From Pseudoalteromonas luteoviolacea NCIMB 1942 (lineage in GTDB: Bacteria; Pseudomonadota; Gammaproteobacteria; Enterobacterales; Alteromonadaceae), in assembly GCF_001625595.1 (NCBI RefSeq), contig NZ_AUXT01000181.1:62001-126000 (forward strand): a stretch of DNA of 64,000 nucleotides. The letters are read 5' to 3'. The number at the start of each line of letters is the position of its first letter. Within the stretch, counting starts at the first letter, position 1. Shown here piece by piece: positions 54,008 through 63,405 of this stretch. The position numbers and the translations under genes are program-made. The notes under the pieces are model-generated. The model searched no databases and was not told the DNA's origin. It saw only the letters and a program-made list of their open reading frames with translations.

Positions 54008-54838
54008 TTAGATTGCTGCGCTGCGCAATGGCACCGCTGAGTTAGGGGTTATCTGGTTGTGGCTGTCAATTGGTAAACACAGCGGCTTAGTTGTTTTGCC
54101 GTAACGTTGGGGCACAACGGAAACATCAATATTGAACAACTGTTTGATGATTTGCTCTGTCACTACTTGTTGCGGTGTACCGTCAGCTACAATTTCGCCA
54201 TTTTTAAGGGCGATAATACGATCACTGAACTGACTGGCCTGATTAATATCATGAAGCACCATCACGATGGTTTTTTGCTCATGAATTTGCAGTTGCTTTA
54301 ATAGATCTAAGAGCTGAAATTGGTGCCCTAAATCGAGATAAGTGGTGGGTTCGTCTAGCAGCAAAATCTCTGATTGCTGTGCCAGTGCCATGGCTAGCCA
54401 AGCACGCTGTCGCTCACCTCCAGAAAGGTACTCTAGAGGCTGGTTTTGCAAGTGCTCAAGCTGTGTTTTTCGCAGTGCCCACGTGATAGCGTGCTGATCG
54501 ATGTGCGATAAAGTGTTGAACAATCCTAAGTATGGAAATCGGCCATGTCCCACGAGTTGCCTGACAAGCATACCACTAGGAGCCAGTGGGCTTTGTCCGA
54601 GTAACGCGAGCTTTTTTGCCAAAGCTTTTGGACGCCATTTATACAGTGGCTTTTGCTCTAGTGATACAGCACCTTCACTTGGTTTAGAGAGACCGCCAAG
54701 CAGTTTGAGTAATGTTGACTTACCACTGCCGTTAGGGCCAACAATCGCAGTGATTTGACGACGCGCAATTGAGACCGATAAATCTTGTAGTACAGGCTTA
54801 TGTTGATAATTTAAAGAGACTTTATCTGCTTGTAGCAT
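54008..54838 (-). CDS. Ferri-siderophore ABC importer ATPase (FecE/FepC type)
   Basis: The start is set at the ATG at 54838 (MLQADKVSLNY), since the earlier 51 residues of the open frame overlap the permease gene. 276 residues. Walker A AIVGPNGSGKSTLLKLLGG, LSGGERQRAWLAMALAQ, LLLDEPTTYLDLGHQ and the VLHDINQASQFSDRII block are the iron-siderophore ATPase signatures. It powers the two FecCD permeases upstream. In the cytoplasm at the inner membrane. Confidence 0.92.
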   Translation of the reverse strand: MLQADKVSLNYQHKPVLQDLSVSIARRQITAIVGPNGSGKSTLLKLLGGLSKPSEGAVSLEQKPLYKWRPKALAKKLALLGQSPLAPSGMLVRQLVGHGRFPYLGLFNTLSHIDQHAITWALRKTQLEHLQNQPLEYLSGGERQRAWLAMALAQQSEILLLDEPTTYLDLGHQFQLLDLLKQLQIHEQKTIVMVLHDINQASQFSDRIIALKNGEIVADGTPQQVVTEQIIKQLFNIDVSVVPQRYGKTTKPLCLPIDSHNQITPNSAVPLRSAAI

Positions 54839-54846
54839 GGTATACC

Positions 54847-55920
54847 CTAACTTTGACGGCGGATCAACAGGAGCAAGATGGGAATGCCCATCAAGGTAGT
54901 GAGCGTGCCTGTTGGGATCTCCAAAGGCGAGATGAGTGTACGACTGGCGATGTCGGCTGCGAGTGTGAGCGCCGCACCGGATAAAATACACATGATCATA
55001 AGGTGTGGCAGGCTAGCTCCTAAGCCAAAGCGGGCGAGTAACGCTTTGGCAAAATGAGGCACTATCAAGCCTACGAATCCGAGTGGCCCCGTGACGGCAG
55101 TAGCGCTTGCTGCCAGTGCCACTGCGATAAATAAACTAACTAATCGCCAGCGTTTTACATTGAGTCCTAAGGTTTGTGCGGCTTCGCTGTCAAGTTGCAG
55201 TATTGCAAGGTGTCTTAGCAGCAAAAAGCAACCAACTACGCCGACAAATGTCCAAGGTAAGAGCAAATACAATTGGCTAAAGTCTCTGCCATACAAACTG
55301 CCTGCCAACCAAATGAGGCTGGTCTCTGTGCGGTTTCCACCCCAGGCTAAAATTGCCCACATAACCAGCGCATTAAGCACAGCGCCAATCGCTACGCCAT
55401 TGAGTGCAAGTTGATTGGGTTGTAGTTGCTGTCGCCAGCTAAGCTTTAACACTAAGCCAGTTGCTAAAACGCCGCCAAGTAGGGCGATAGTGGGCAGCCA
55501 CACAAAGTCAAAGTGTGCGTCACTTAATTTGAGTAAATGCAACTGCACATAATCAACAGCCAGTAAGCACAACACAATGGCTAAGCTTGCTCCTCCATTT
55601 ACGCCTAATATGCTCGGATCTGCGAGCGGGTTGCGAATAACGGCCTGTAAAATTAGCCCAGCTAGCGCAAAATGAACACCGACAACCATCGCCAGTACAG
55701 AGCGTGGTAATCGTAACTGCCAGAGTATATCGGACTCACTAGTAAGGATTGCCGTGGCTTTAAGGGATTGCCAAACTTCATTTAATGAAAGAGGGACTGA
55801 GCCCATACACAGGGCTGCAATAAATAGGCTGATAAGCAGTGCGGTCAATACCATCATTAGTACGTAAAACGGCCAAGCTTTCGTGCTCAACGGCGTATGT
55901 GTAGCAAACGATTGATTCAT
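54847..55920 (-). CDS. FecCD-family siderophore permease (second subunit)
   Basis: The start is set at the ATG at 55920, overlapping the previous stop by ATGA, with an AAGGCG site. 357 residues. FecCD features: RLPRSVLAMVVGVHFALAGLILQAVIRNPLADPSILGVNGGASLAIVL and a conserved GPLGFVGLIVPHFAKAL block, with about nine or ten transmembrane helices. Forms a heterodimer with the next permease in the importer. In several bacteria these two genes are FecC/FecD-like. Confidence 0.9.
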   Translation of the reverse strand: MNQSFATHTPLSTKAWPFYVLMMVLTALLISLFIAALCMGSVPLSLNEVWQSLKATAILTSESDILWQLRLPRSVLAMVVGVHFALAGLILQAVIRNPLADPSILGVNGGASLAIVLCLLAVDYVQLHLLKLSDAHFDFVWLPTIALLGGVLATGLVLKLSWRQQLQPNQLALNGVAIGAVLNALVMWAILAWGGNRTETSLIWLAGSLYGRDFSQLYLLLPWTFVGVVGCFLLLRHLAILQLDSEAAQTLGLNVKRWRLVSLFIAVALAASATAVTGPLGFVGLIVPHFAKALLARFGLGASLPHLMIMCILSGAALTLAADIASRTLISPLEIPTGTLTTLMGIPILLLLIRRQS

Positions 55921-56927
55921 AATGACGCCTTTTGATATCGAGAGCGGATCAACCATACGAGACTCGGACCGCCAAACAGCACACATAAAATGCCGACGGG
56001 GATCTCTTGGTAGTTTGCCAATAGGTCAGAGACACTTACAAGCACCGCGCCACTCATGGCGCTACCAAATAAAACACAACGGTAATCATAAGCTAAGTGC
56101 TTTGGTAGCAAGGTACGGCATAGATGCGGAGCAACCAGCCCAACAAAGGCAATTGGACCCGTGACTGAAACTGTGGCAGAAGTGAGTACAACCGCAATTA
56201 CCAAGGCTTGAATACGCCAACGCTTTACTTGCCCGCCAATGCTTTTTACCACCGCAGAATCAAGTTGCAACACAGTTAAAGGCCTTGCTAAAAAAACACA
56301 AAATACGAAGCCGATTAAGGCGGTAGGTGCCAATAACGATACATGCTGCCAAGTACGGTTGGCGACGCTGCCCAGCAGCCAATAAAATAGGCCCCGCGTA
56401 TCAGTGCTCACTGAAATCAACAGCAAAGTCGTTGCCGCTGCGCAAAATAACGAAATGCACAAGCCAGATAGTATGAGGTTTACAGGCTCTAATGTTTGTT
56501 TCCAAGATAGCCATAGTGTGATTACCATAGCGGTTGCACCACCTAGGATACCTGCAAAAAAATGATAGCGTGTGCTCAAACCGGTAAATACGATGGCCAT
56601 GACAATCGCCAGTGCAGCGCCTGACGAAACCCCGACCAAACAGGGCGAAGCAAGTTCATTTTGGGTTACTGCTTGAATGATGGCACCGGATATCCCCAAA
56701 GTTGCTCCAGCAATGATTGCCAAAATCAAGCGAGGCATTCTCAACTCCCAAACGACGAAGCTAGCAAGGGAGTCTGAAGGGGCGATAAGCACCAACCAAA
56801 CCTCGCTTAGTGAGAGTTGATAGTCGCCGATGGAAACCGACAAAAGCAGGCTAAGCATTAAAATACCTAAGCCAGCTAAAGATAATCCAATCGGAGAAAT
56901 GGCTGAGCGTGAAACAACAAAGTTCAT
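55917..56927 (-). CDS. FecCD-family siderophore permease (first subunit)
   Basis: 336 residues. Signature RMPRLILAIIAGATLGISGAIIQAVTQNELASPCLVGVSSGAALAIVMA, then GPIAFVGLVAPHLCRTLLPKH and LLANYQEIPVGILCVLFGGP. About nine to ten helices. First permease in the operon, 21 bases after the binding-protein gene. Pairs with the downstream permease. Confidence 0.9.
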   Translation of the reverse strand: MNFVVSRSAISPIGLSLAGLGILMLSLLLSVSIGDYQLSLSEVWLVLIAPSDSLASFVVWELRMPRLILAIIAGATLGISGAIIQAVTQNELASPCLVGVSSGAALAIVMAIVFTGLSTRYHFFAGILGGATAMVITLWLSWKQTLEPVNLILSGLCISLFCAAATTLLLISVSTDTRGLFYWLLGSVANRTWQHVSLLAPTALIGFVFCVFLARPLTVLQLDSAVVKSIGGQVKRWRIQALVIAVVLTSATVSVTGPIAFVGLVAPHLCRTLLPKHLAYDYRCVLFGSAMSGAVLVSVSDLLANYQEIPVGILCVLFGGPSLVWLIRSRYQKASL

Positions 56928-56948
56928 AATAGTGAGTCTAAGTAAGCG

Positions 56949-57905
56949 TTATAAATCACCAAACTGCATTGTCATAGCCCGCGCTTCTTTTACCAAAGCG
57001 CTAGGCGCTGCAAATTTATCGGGATGAAAAAGGTGTGCCAACTCCTGCAATATTAAACGCCTTGCAACAGGGCCATGAGGCATGACGTAATGATCGGCAA
57101 CACGATAGGCTCGGCCATTTTTAACGGCTTTTAATTGCTGCCAAACAGGGTGCGCTTTGAATGGCCCCGCTTCACCTTTAAAGGAAATGATCACATCAGG
57201 GTTGAGCTTTAGTAAAGACTCCATCGAAATAGGGGCCGAATCAAACTTCTTTAAATTTGGCTGTGGTGAGGTACCGACACTATTTTTAGCGTTTAGGGCA
57301 TGCATCATTTCAATGGTGAAATGATGGTCAAAAAAGGCATAGGGTACATCCGACCAATGCCATAAAAACACCACTGACTGTTGTTTGAGTGGCGCTGACG
57401 AATAGCGTTTTAGCAGACCATTAAATGCTTGGTTTAGCTCTTCACCTTGTGCTGGCTTACCCAAAGCGTTCGCAGCAGAGCGTATCGCACGGTCAGAGTC
57501 TGCTTTGGTGACTAAATCGTATGCTAAAAAGTGCCCAATTTCTTCAAACTTTGTCGCAAAGGGCTCGGTATAAGTGCGCAGCCCGATAGTAAGATCGGGT
57601 TTGAGTGCGGTGAGTACTTCTAAGTTTGTTTCGTGAATTTCCCCAAGATCGACCATGTGCTTGGTCTGAGCGCCAAGATAAGGTGACAATTGGTGGTTCA
57701 GTGTAGAAATCCCCACGGCTTGCATGCCTAGTGCATTGAGTAAGTCAGCACCAAATACTGAAACAGCTGCGACCTTGTTAGGTGCTGAGTTAATGGTGAC
57801 CAGTTTGTTGCGGTCATCTTTCACTGTTACGGGGAATTGAGCATTCGCGCTGTGAGATAACAATGCGAAGAAGAACACACAAAACAGCAAAATAAAGCGG
57901 CGCAT
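56949..57905 (-). CDS. Ferri-siderophore periplasmic binding protein
   Basis: 318 residues. Signal peptide about 1-22 (ending SHSANAQ). Helical-backbone class III (FepB/FecB-like) protein with VTINSAPNKVAAVSVFGADLLNALGM and LKPDLTIGLRTYTEPFATKFEEIG, and a late SLLKLNPDVIISFKGEAG block. First gene of the six-gene uptake operon. The CACTACCC motif lies 66 bases upstream of the start codon. Regulation by Fur and the AraC regulator is expected. Confidence 0.9.
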   Translation of the reverse strand: MRRFILLFCVFFFALLSHSANAQFPVTVKDDRNKLVTINSAPNKVAAVSVFGADLLNALGMQAVGISTLNHQLSPYLGAQTKHMVDLGEIHETNLEVLTALKPDLTIGLRTYTEPFATKFEEIGHFLAYDLVTKADSDRAIRSAANALGKPAQGEELNQAFNGLLKRYSSAPLKQQSVVFLWHWSDVPYAFFDHHFTIEMMHALNAKNSVGTSPQPNLKKFDSAPISMESLLKLNPDVIISFKGEAGPFKAHPVWQQLKAVKNGRAYRVADHYVMPHGPVARRLILQELAHLFHPDKFAAPSALVKEARAMTMQFGDL

Positions 57906-57970
57906 TAGCGATTCCTTGCGAAAAATTTATGGAAGTAAATTGGCTTATTTTGCAGTGGTTACTTATTAAA

Positions 57971-57987
57971 CACTACCCATATCGGGT
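57971..57987 (-). promoter_or_regulatory. CACTACCC-N5-GGGT motif upstream of binding-protein operon
   Basis: CACTACCC (57971-57978), five bases, GGGT (57984-57987) on the plus strand; the same core and spacing as at 49368. CCCC follows both copies a few bases later. Proposed AraC-regulator operator. Confidence 0.55.
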
Positions 57988-58025
57988 TTCTTTTCCCCAT
58001 AAGAGATAATTTTTATAAGGTGGTT

Positions 58026-58053
58026 GAGAAAAAGAAGCTGCACTTACAGCTCC
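58026..58053 (-). terminator. Intrinsic terminator of the NRPS-thioesterase operon
   Basis: Minus strand reads GGAGCTG (plus 58047-58053), loop TAAGTG, CAGCTTC (plus 58034-58040) then TTTTTCTC. A clean 7-base stem and T run, 48 bases after the thioesterase stop. Confidence 0.8.
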
Positions 58054-58100
58054 TAGTTGGGACAGATTTTAATCCTGACAGGTCAACAGACCCTCAAGTA

Positions 58101-58883
58101 TTATGGCGCGCATACCCAAGTTTTTGGTGCTGGGAACAACGCGCTTAAATGGGAGAGAATCGCCGCAATATGGTCCGCCAAGTAGAAGTGACCACCGTCA
58201 TAAGTCTCAATATTGATAGGTTGAGTGCTCACTTGCTGCCAAGCCTCGGCTTCTGCATAAGTGAGCTCGGTATCAGTTGAACCGAGCATCACAGTGAGTG
58301 GATGTTGTAACTTTGGTGCATTGAGATTTGGCTGATAGGTTTCTATCAACTTATAGTCATTGCGCAGCAGCGGCAGCATCATGTCTAAAAGATCTGGGTA
58401 AGCATTGAGGTCCACTCCTGTACCATTGAGACGCTGAAGTTCATCAAGCATTACTTCATCACAGGCTTTATGAACTTCAGTTGCATGGTGACAACTTGGC
58501 CCTTCAACAGCAGAAACCACCAGCTGAGTAGGTGCTGGATAGCGGTAGGCTTGAATACGCATTGCAAGCTCGTAAGCAATGCCGCCGCCCATGCTGTGGC
58601 CAAACAAGATATAGGGTTTATTGAGCAGTGGCTTTAAGCCTGTTGCCAACGTGCTAACCAAGCGATTCATATCTGACACTAAGGGTTCTGCCATGCGATT
58701 TTCGCGACCGGGATATTGTACGACCACAATTTCTAAGTTCGGGTCGCCAACACTGGCCCACTGGCGAAAGTAGCTCGCAGAGCCACCTGCATGAGGCAAT
58801 ATAATCAAACGCTTAGAGGCATTTGGACGCGCTTTGAAAATACGGTAACACGCGCCGCTATTGGTGTGTGTAGCATTAAGCAT
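58101..58883 (-). CDS. Type II thioesterase of the NRPS pathway
   Basis: 260 residues. Serine elbow LFGHSMGGGIAYELA (GHSMG), a RLIILPHAGGSASYFRQW start and C-terminal DGGHFYLADH with the catalytic His: all of the RifR/GrsT-like type II thioesterase family, which removes misloaded acyl groups from carrier proteins. It overlaps the NRPS gene by 8 bases, so it is in the same operon. It cannot replace the missing main TE domain with certainty, but could contribute to release. Confidence 0.9.
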   Translation of the reverse strand: MLNATHTNSGACYRIFKARPNASKRLIILPHAGGSASYFRQWASVGDPNLEIVVVQYPGRENRMAEPLVSDMNRLVSTLATGLKPLLNKPYILFGHSMGGGIAYELAMRIQAYRYPAPTQLVVSAVEGPSCHHATEVHKACDEVMLDELQRLNGTGVDLNAYPDLLDMMLPLLRNDYKLIETYQPNLNAPKLQHPLTVMLGSTDTELTYAEAEAWQQVSTQPINIETYDGGHFYLADHIAAILSHLSALFPAPKTWVCAP

Positions 58884-61800
58884 TGTTATATTGCTCCGTG
58901 AGCGGTTTTAGGTAATCGCGGTCGACTGCAAAGTTAGGTAGGTCGAATTGGGCCAATATGGCTTTTAGATTGTCTGTGGCGTATTGATGGTGGCCACCAG
59001 AGTCCATTCCTTGTTTGAAATACAGCTCAACAAAGCTGCGGACAAAGTTGTCATTCAGGGTGTCTTTCCAGTCCGTAAAATCAAGTGGTTGAATATCACA
59101 ACCGAGCTCGTTAAACCAATTGTAGATCTGTACAACATCGGTACTTTGGTCTGACACTAAATGGAAGTTACTGTTTTGTCCCGTCGCACCTTTTACAATG
59201 GCCGTGATACAGGTTGCCACGTAGTCCACCGGTACAATGTTCACCGCTAACTCTGATGCCGGGTAGGCGTGAATATTCAAACACGCACGATAAAACTTTA
59301 AAAACGCATCGTCGTTAATAAATGGTACCTCTGTGGTTGCCCATGTGATTGTGCCTGGGCGCAAAATATTCACCGGCACGCCGTGTCTTCTGGCCTCTGT
59401 GAACAAGGTCTCAGCCATGATTTTTGACTGCTCATACGTTAAATCTACCTCTCTCCATGGTACTACATGGGTTTGTTCAACTACGGGTTGTGGTACATCG
59501 GCAGGCAGCGCATGGTGTACTCCGATAGTCGAAATATAATGTACTGGTTTCACTTGGTGTGAACTTGCCAAGCGGATGATTTCGCGCGCACCTTCCACAT
59601 TGGTTGGGTAGAGAGCTGACAGCGGATCCATCAAGTTAATGATTGACGCGTTGTGAATTATCACATCAACCTTTGCACTGAGGGCTTGATAGTCTGTGTC
59701 GCTTAGCCCAAAGTTGACTTCAGACATACTGCCGCTGACCACATGAATGCGTTCGTGCGGAATTTTTGTAGGCAAACCTTTTTCTGCTGCGGCTTGTTCT
59801 AAGCGTGAGAAGCCATGTTGCACATCATCGCAGCGCATTAAACACACGATGTGATAATCACTTTTATCTAACATTTCGCGCAGTACATAGCTGCCCAAAT
59901 AACCTGTGCTGCCAGTTAATAGCACTGTTTTAGGTTCAGAGTTTGGCTCGTACGCTAGGGCGTTTGCAAGGCCACTTAGCGCCTTGGTCGCCATATCGTT
60001 TAAATCAATGCTCTCTAGCCAAGCCTGTTTCGCCTCGTTTGCTTTGGCCAGAGCATCGGACATTTCACTGAATACGGCATGATTGAAAATGAGGTCAATA
60101 TCTGCATCAAAGCCCGCCGCCAAAAACGCACTTAGCAGGTTGATAGCATTTAAGCTGGTACCACCAAGTTGGAAAAAGTCATCATGACGAGATACGTCAC
60201 TCACCCCGAGCAGATCGCGCCAGATTTGGGCAACGGTTTGTTCAACATGATTGTCTAGCGGTGCTTCAAATTGCGTTGTCAGCTGTTGCTGTAATTGCGT
60301 TAGTTGTACTTTCAGCTGTTTTCTATCGACCTTACTGTTTTGGCTCAGAGGTAATGTGCCTAAAGCAAAGTAATGCGTAGGCAGCATATATTTTGGCAGT
60401 TTATCATTGAGTAAGTCACCTAAATCACTGATCGCCATTTCGTTGTCAGCAGCGTCTTCGAGCACCAGCGCAGCTGCCAAGTTACCATCGGTAGATAGAT
60501 TGACCACTGCAACACTCTTTACCGCCGGATGTTTTGCAATGGTTGATTCAATTTCGCCGAGTTCTATACGGTGGCCATTTATTTTGATCTGACCATCTTC
60601 GCGCCCTTGAATGGCAATAATACCGTTGTCCATGATGCAGCCCAAATCACCTGAGCGGTAGAGTCTTTCTCCTGTGTGCGGGTGCTCAATGAACAGCTCT
60701 GCTGTCTTTTGTGCATCGTTTAAATATCCCAATGCTAACCCATCACCGGCAATATACATCTCACCGGTGACCCAAGTTGGGCAGGGCTCTAGTCGGTCAT
60801 TTAAAATGTGGATCTGATGGTTCGCCAACGGTTTGCCATATGGCACCGAGACCGAATCAGAGGCGATCTCTGTCACTGTGTGTTGTACACACCAAATAGC
60901 TGTTTCTGTCGGACCGCCTTGGCTGATTAAACTAATGTGTGGCAACTGTTGGACTACTTGATGTGCAAGTTGAACTGGGATCCAATCGCCAGAGAGCATT
61001 GCCAGCCTGAGCGAACTAATATTTTGGTCCTCAGCCCAAGGTAAGCTGGTTATCAACATTTGCATTTGTGCCGGCACCGAATTCCAGAGGCTCACATTAT
61101 GCTTGGCAATGACTTGATGCCAATGGTTTGGGTCGCCTCTTAATTCTTGATTTGGCAATACCAGTGTTGCGCCTGCAGAGAGCGTTCCGAAGATATCCCA
61201 AATTGAGAGGTCAAACCCATAACTTACCAACCCTAAGGTTTTATCTTGGGAACTGACATCATACAAGCGGTTAATCTCAAGCACCGTATTCAGTGCGGCA
61301 CCATGCGACAGTTGGACCCCTTTTGGCTGACCTGTCGTACCCGAGGTATAAATTACATATGCAGGTGAGTCGACAAATGTTTGTTGCTGCCGGCGCTGCC
61401 CAAAAGCGTCCAATAGGTGTTTATAGTCTTGTTCAGGAATTGTTGGCAGCGTTTGATCAAATGGGATCACAGTCACATCTGGGCCAAACTCTTGAGCGAG
61501 ATATAAAGATTCTGTCAGCACTATCTCGGCACCGGAATTGGCAATAATCGATTGCTGGCGTGCTAGGGGATGTTGCGCTTCAATGGGCACATATACACAA
61601 TCGGCAAATAATACCGCAAACACCGCCGCAATTTGATGTCGACTTTTATCAGACACAATAGCAATGTGGTCACCAGGTTTGACGGAGTCTATAAAGGTTT
61701 GTCTGATCTGAATTGCTAACTCGGCGAGCTGTTGATAACTCATTTCACCGTTTTGGTCCTCTACCGCAACTTGATTTGGCGCTTGTAATGCGTGCTGTGC

Positions 61801-63405
61801 AAAGCCGGAGTGTAAGTACCCTTTAACGCGCTCTGCTTTGGTGTTGTTAAGCGCTGCAATATGCGCTTGTGTTTGCTCTGGCAAACTCACTGGGCTGGTG
61901 GACTGCCACAGTGCATCGTTCTCAGCCAGTGCACGCAGTAGCTCACAAAATGCCTGATGTGCTTGCTCTATGACGCCATATTGGAAAATTCCTTGGCGGA
62001 TGTCCCAGTCTACAATCAGCTCACCAGCACGTTCCGTTGCTTGGCAATCCAACCAGACTTGTGGTGTTTGAGTAATGCCGTAACGCAGCTGTGCATCGTG
62101 CATAAATTGGTTGCTATCTAGCTCATCACCAGATAAACCAAGGGTACTGGTGTACACAATCGGCACTATGGTGTTGCTTTGCTGGGTTTGGTTCATTGCA
62201 CGAAGTACTTCAACGCCCGTAAAGTCGCTGTGCTCCAAATCGCGCCAAAGTTGCTGTTGCAACTGGCTTGCCCGCTGCGCAAAGCCCACTTGTGGATCAG
62301 GCGACACTCCCAATACGTTGACTGCGATAAAGTCGCCAACTACACCACGCACATCTGGGTGCACATTAGCGCGGTTAAGCATGGTGAGATTCAAACAAAA
62401 ATCAGGGCGACGTGACCAGCGGCCAATCACTTCTGTAAATGCGGCCAACACAAGGCTAGAAGGTGTTAATTTGTGGCCTTTTGCTCGTTCACTAAGACGC
62501 TGCCACAGAGCGGGCTCTAGACTAAAATGCAAGCGAGAAAATGCGACATTTTCCTCGTTGCCTGTGCTTTTTGCGCGCGGTAACTCGGGTGGCGCAGGAA
62601 GCGTTTTAATGCGCTCCAACCAGTAGGCTTTGTGCTGCTCATAACGCTGCGCTGTTTTTGGATGCGCCAATAATGCTTTGCGCGCAATCACAATATCACG
62701 GTAAGAAACTCCCAGAGGCGCAAGTGCGCGCTCTGGATGATTGTATAACTCACCGAGTTCAGCGAGCATAATTTGAATACTGGCAAAGTCAGCTATAAGC
62801 AAATCGATAGAAAAATGTAGTATTGACCCAGCACCAGTTTGGCTCAGGTGTAAGTCATACTGTGGCCATTTATCTGGTTGATAGTGGCGGTGAGCTAACT
62901 GTTCACGCAGGTCTAACAGCTTATCTTGGCGAGTCTGCGGATCACACTCTGAAAATTCATGCACGCGGATCGCCTTTGGCGTAACCTGTGCGACAATTTG
63001 CTGGGTGCCATCAAGGTTGATGATGGCGCGCAGCATATCGTGGCGTTCAACCAACTTGTGCCATGCCGATTGCAGCCGTTTAGCATCAATATTAGGCAGG
63101 TCTAATTCAATGTAACTGTGACAGCCAACGCCACCGAACTCGACGGCATTGTTACGCCCAACCAAGTAAGCGACCTGCAAATCTGTCAACGGAAACGGTT
63201 GATAGCGCTCGGCATGATTAGGTTCTATGGCTGCCATTACTGGGTCACTTAAATAGTCGATAAGCGCTGCTTTATTGTCTTTTAGCTGTGTTTTAAGTGC
63301 TGGAGTCATTACCCCAGCAGGTGCTTTAAATTTTAGGTTGCCCTGATCGGCCCACAGGTAAACACCGCGGCTTTCAAAATCAGCAATAATACTGGCGATG
63401 GTCAT
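58876..63405 (-). CDS. NRPS: TubC docking - Cy - A - PCP - reductase
   Basis: 1509 residues. Residues 1-53 form a TubC-like N-terminal docking domain. The Cy (heterocyclisation) domain spans about 68-500, with DLLIAD at 201-206 (the DxxxxD signature). The A domain (535-1035) has YTSGTTGQPKG and GHRIELGEIE. Specificity-pocket residues read by eye are D L W N M S Q I W K, close to the Cys code D-L-Y-N-L-S-L-I-W-K. PCP Ser1084 is in LGGTSLNA. A thioester-reductase domain (about 1158-1505) has TGSTGYLGSYVL and YEQSK. Expected: cyclise Cys (or Ser/Thr) to a thiazoline and release the chain as aldehyde or alcohol. Confidence 0.9.
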   Translation of the reverse strand: MTIASIIADFESRGVYLWADQGNLKFKAPAGVMTPALKTQLKDNKAALIDYLSDPVMAAIEPNHAERYQPFPLTDLQVAYLVGRNNAVEFGGVGCHSYIELDLPNIDAKRLQSAWHKLVERHDMLRAIINLDGTQQIVAQVTPKAIRVHEFSECDPQTRQDKLLDLREQLAHRHYQPDKWPQYDLHLSQTGAGSILHFSIDLLIADFASIQIMLAELGELYNHPERALAPLGVSYRDIVIARKALLAHPKTAQRYEQHKAYWLERIKTLPAPPELPRAKSTGNEENVAFSRLHFSLEPALWQRLSERAKGHKLTPSSLVLAAFTEVIGRWSRRPDFCLNLTMLNRANVHPDVRGVVGDFIAVNVLGVSPDPQVGFAQRASQLQQQLWRDLEHSDFTGVEVLRAMNQTQQSNTIVPIVYTSTLGLSGDELDSNQFMHDAQLRYGITQTPQVWLDCQATERAGELIVDWDIRQGIFQYGVIEQAHQAFCELLRALAENDALWQSTSPVSLPEQTQAHIAALNNTKAERVKGYLHSGFAQHALQAPNQVAVEDQNGEMSYQQLAELAIQIRQTFIDSVKPGDHIAIVSDKSRHQIAAVFAVLFADCVYVPIEAQHPLARQQSIIANSGAEIVLTESLYLAQEFGPDVTVIPFDQTLPTIPEQDYKHLLDAFGQRRQQQTFVDSPAYVIYTSGTTGQPKGVQLSHGAALNTVLEINRLYDVSSQDKTLGLVSYGFDLSIWDIFGTLSAGATLVLPNQELRGDPNHWHQVIAKHNVSLWNSVPAQMQMLITSLPWAEDQNISSLRLAMLSGDWIPVQLAHQVVQQLPHISLISQGGPTETAIWCVQHTVTEIASDSVSVPYGKPLANHQIHILNDRLEPCPTWVTGEMYIAGDGLALGYLNDAQKTAELFIEHPHTGERLYRSGDLGCIMDNGIIAIQGREDGQIKINGHRIELGEIESTIAKHPAVKSVAVVNLSTDGNLAAALVLEDAADNEMAISDLGDLLNDKLPKYMLPTHYFALGTLPLSQNSKVDRKQLKVQLTQLQQQLTTQFEAPLDNHVEQTVAQIWRDLLGVSDVSRHDDFFQLGGTSLNAINLLSAFLAAGFDADIDLIFNHAVFSEMSDALAKANEAKQAWLESIDLNDMATKALSGLANALAYEPNSEPKTVLLTGSTGYLGSYVLREMLDKSDYHIVCLMRCDDVQHGFSRLEQAAAEKGLPTKIPHERIHVVSGSMSEVNFGLSDTDYQALSAKVDVIIHNASIINLMDPLSALYPTNVEGAREIIRLASSHQVKPVHYISTIGVHHALPADVPQPVVEQTHVVPWREVDLTYEQSKIMAETLFTEARRHGVPVNILRPGTITWATTEVPFINDDAFLKFYRACLNIHAYPASELAVNIVPVDYVATCITAIVKGATGQNSNFHLVSDQSTDVVQIYNWFNELGCDIQPLDFTDWKDTLNDNFVRSFVELYFKQGMDSGGHHQYATDNLKAILAQFDLPNFAVDRDYLKPLTEQYNNA

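Noticed and set aside
62111-62626. 171-codon plus-strand frame inside the NRPS
   Set aside because: Fully antisense to the Cy domain and with no family resemblance; the minus-strand protein is clearly the real gene.
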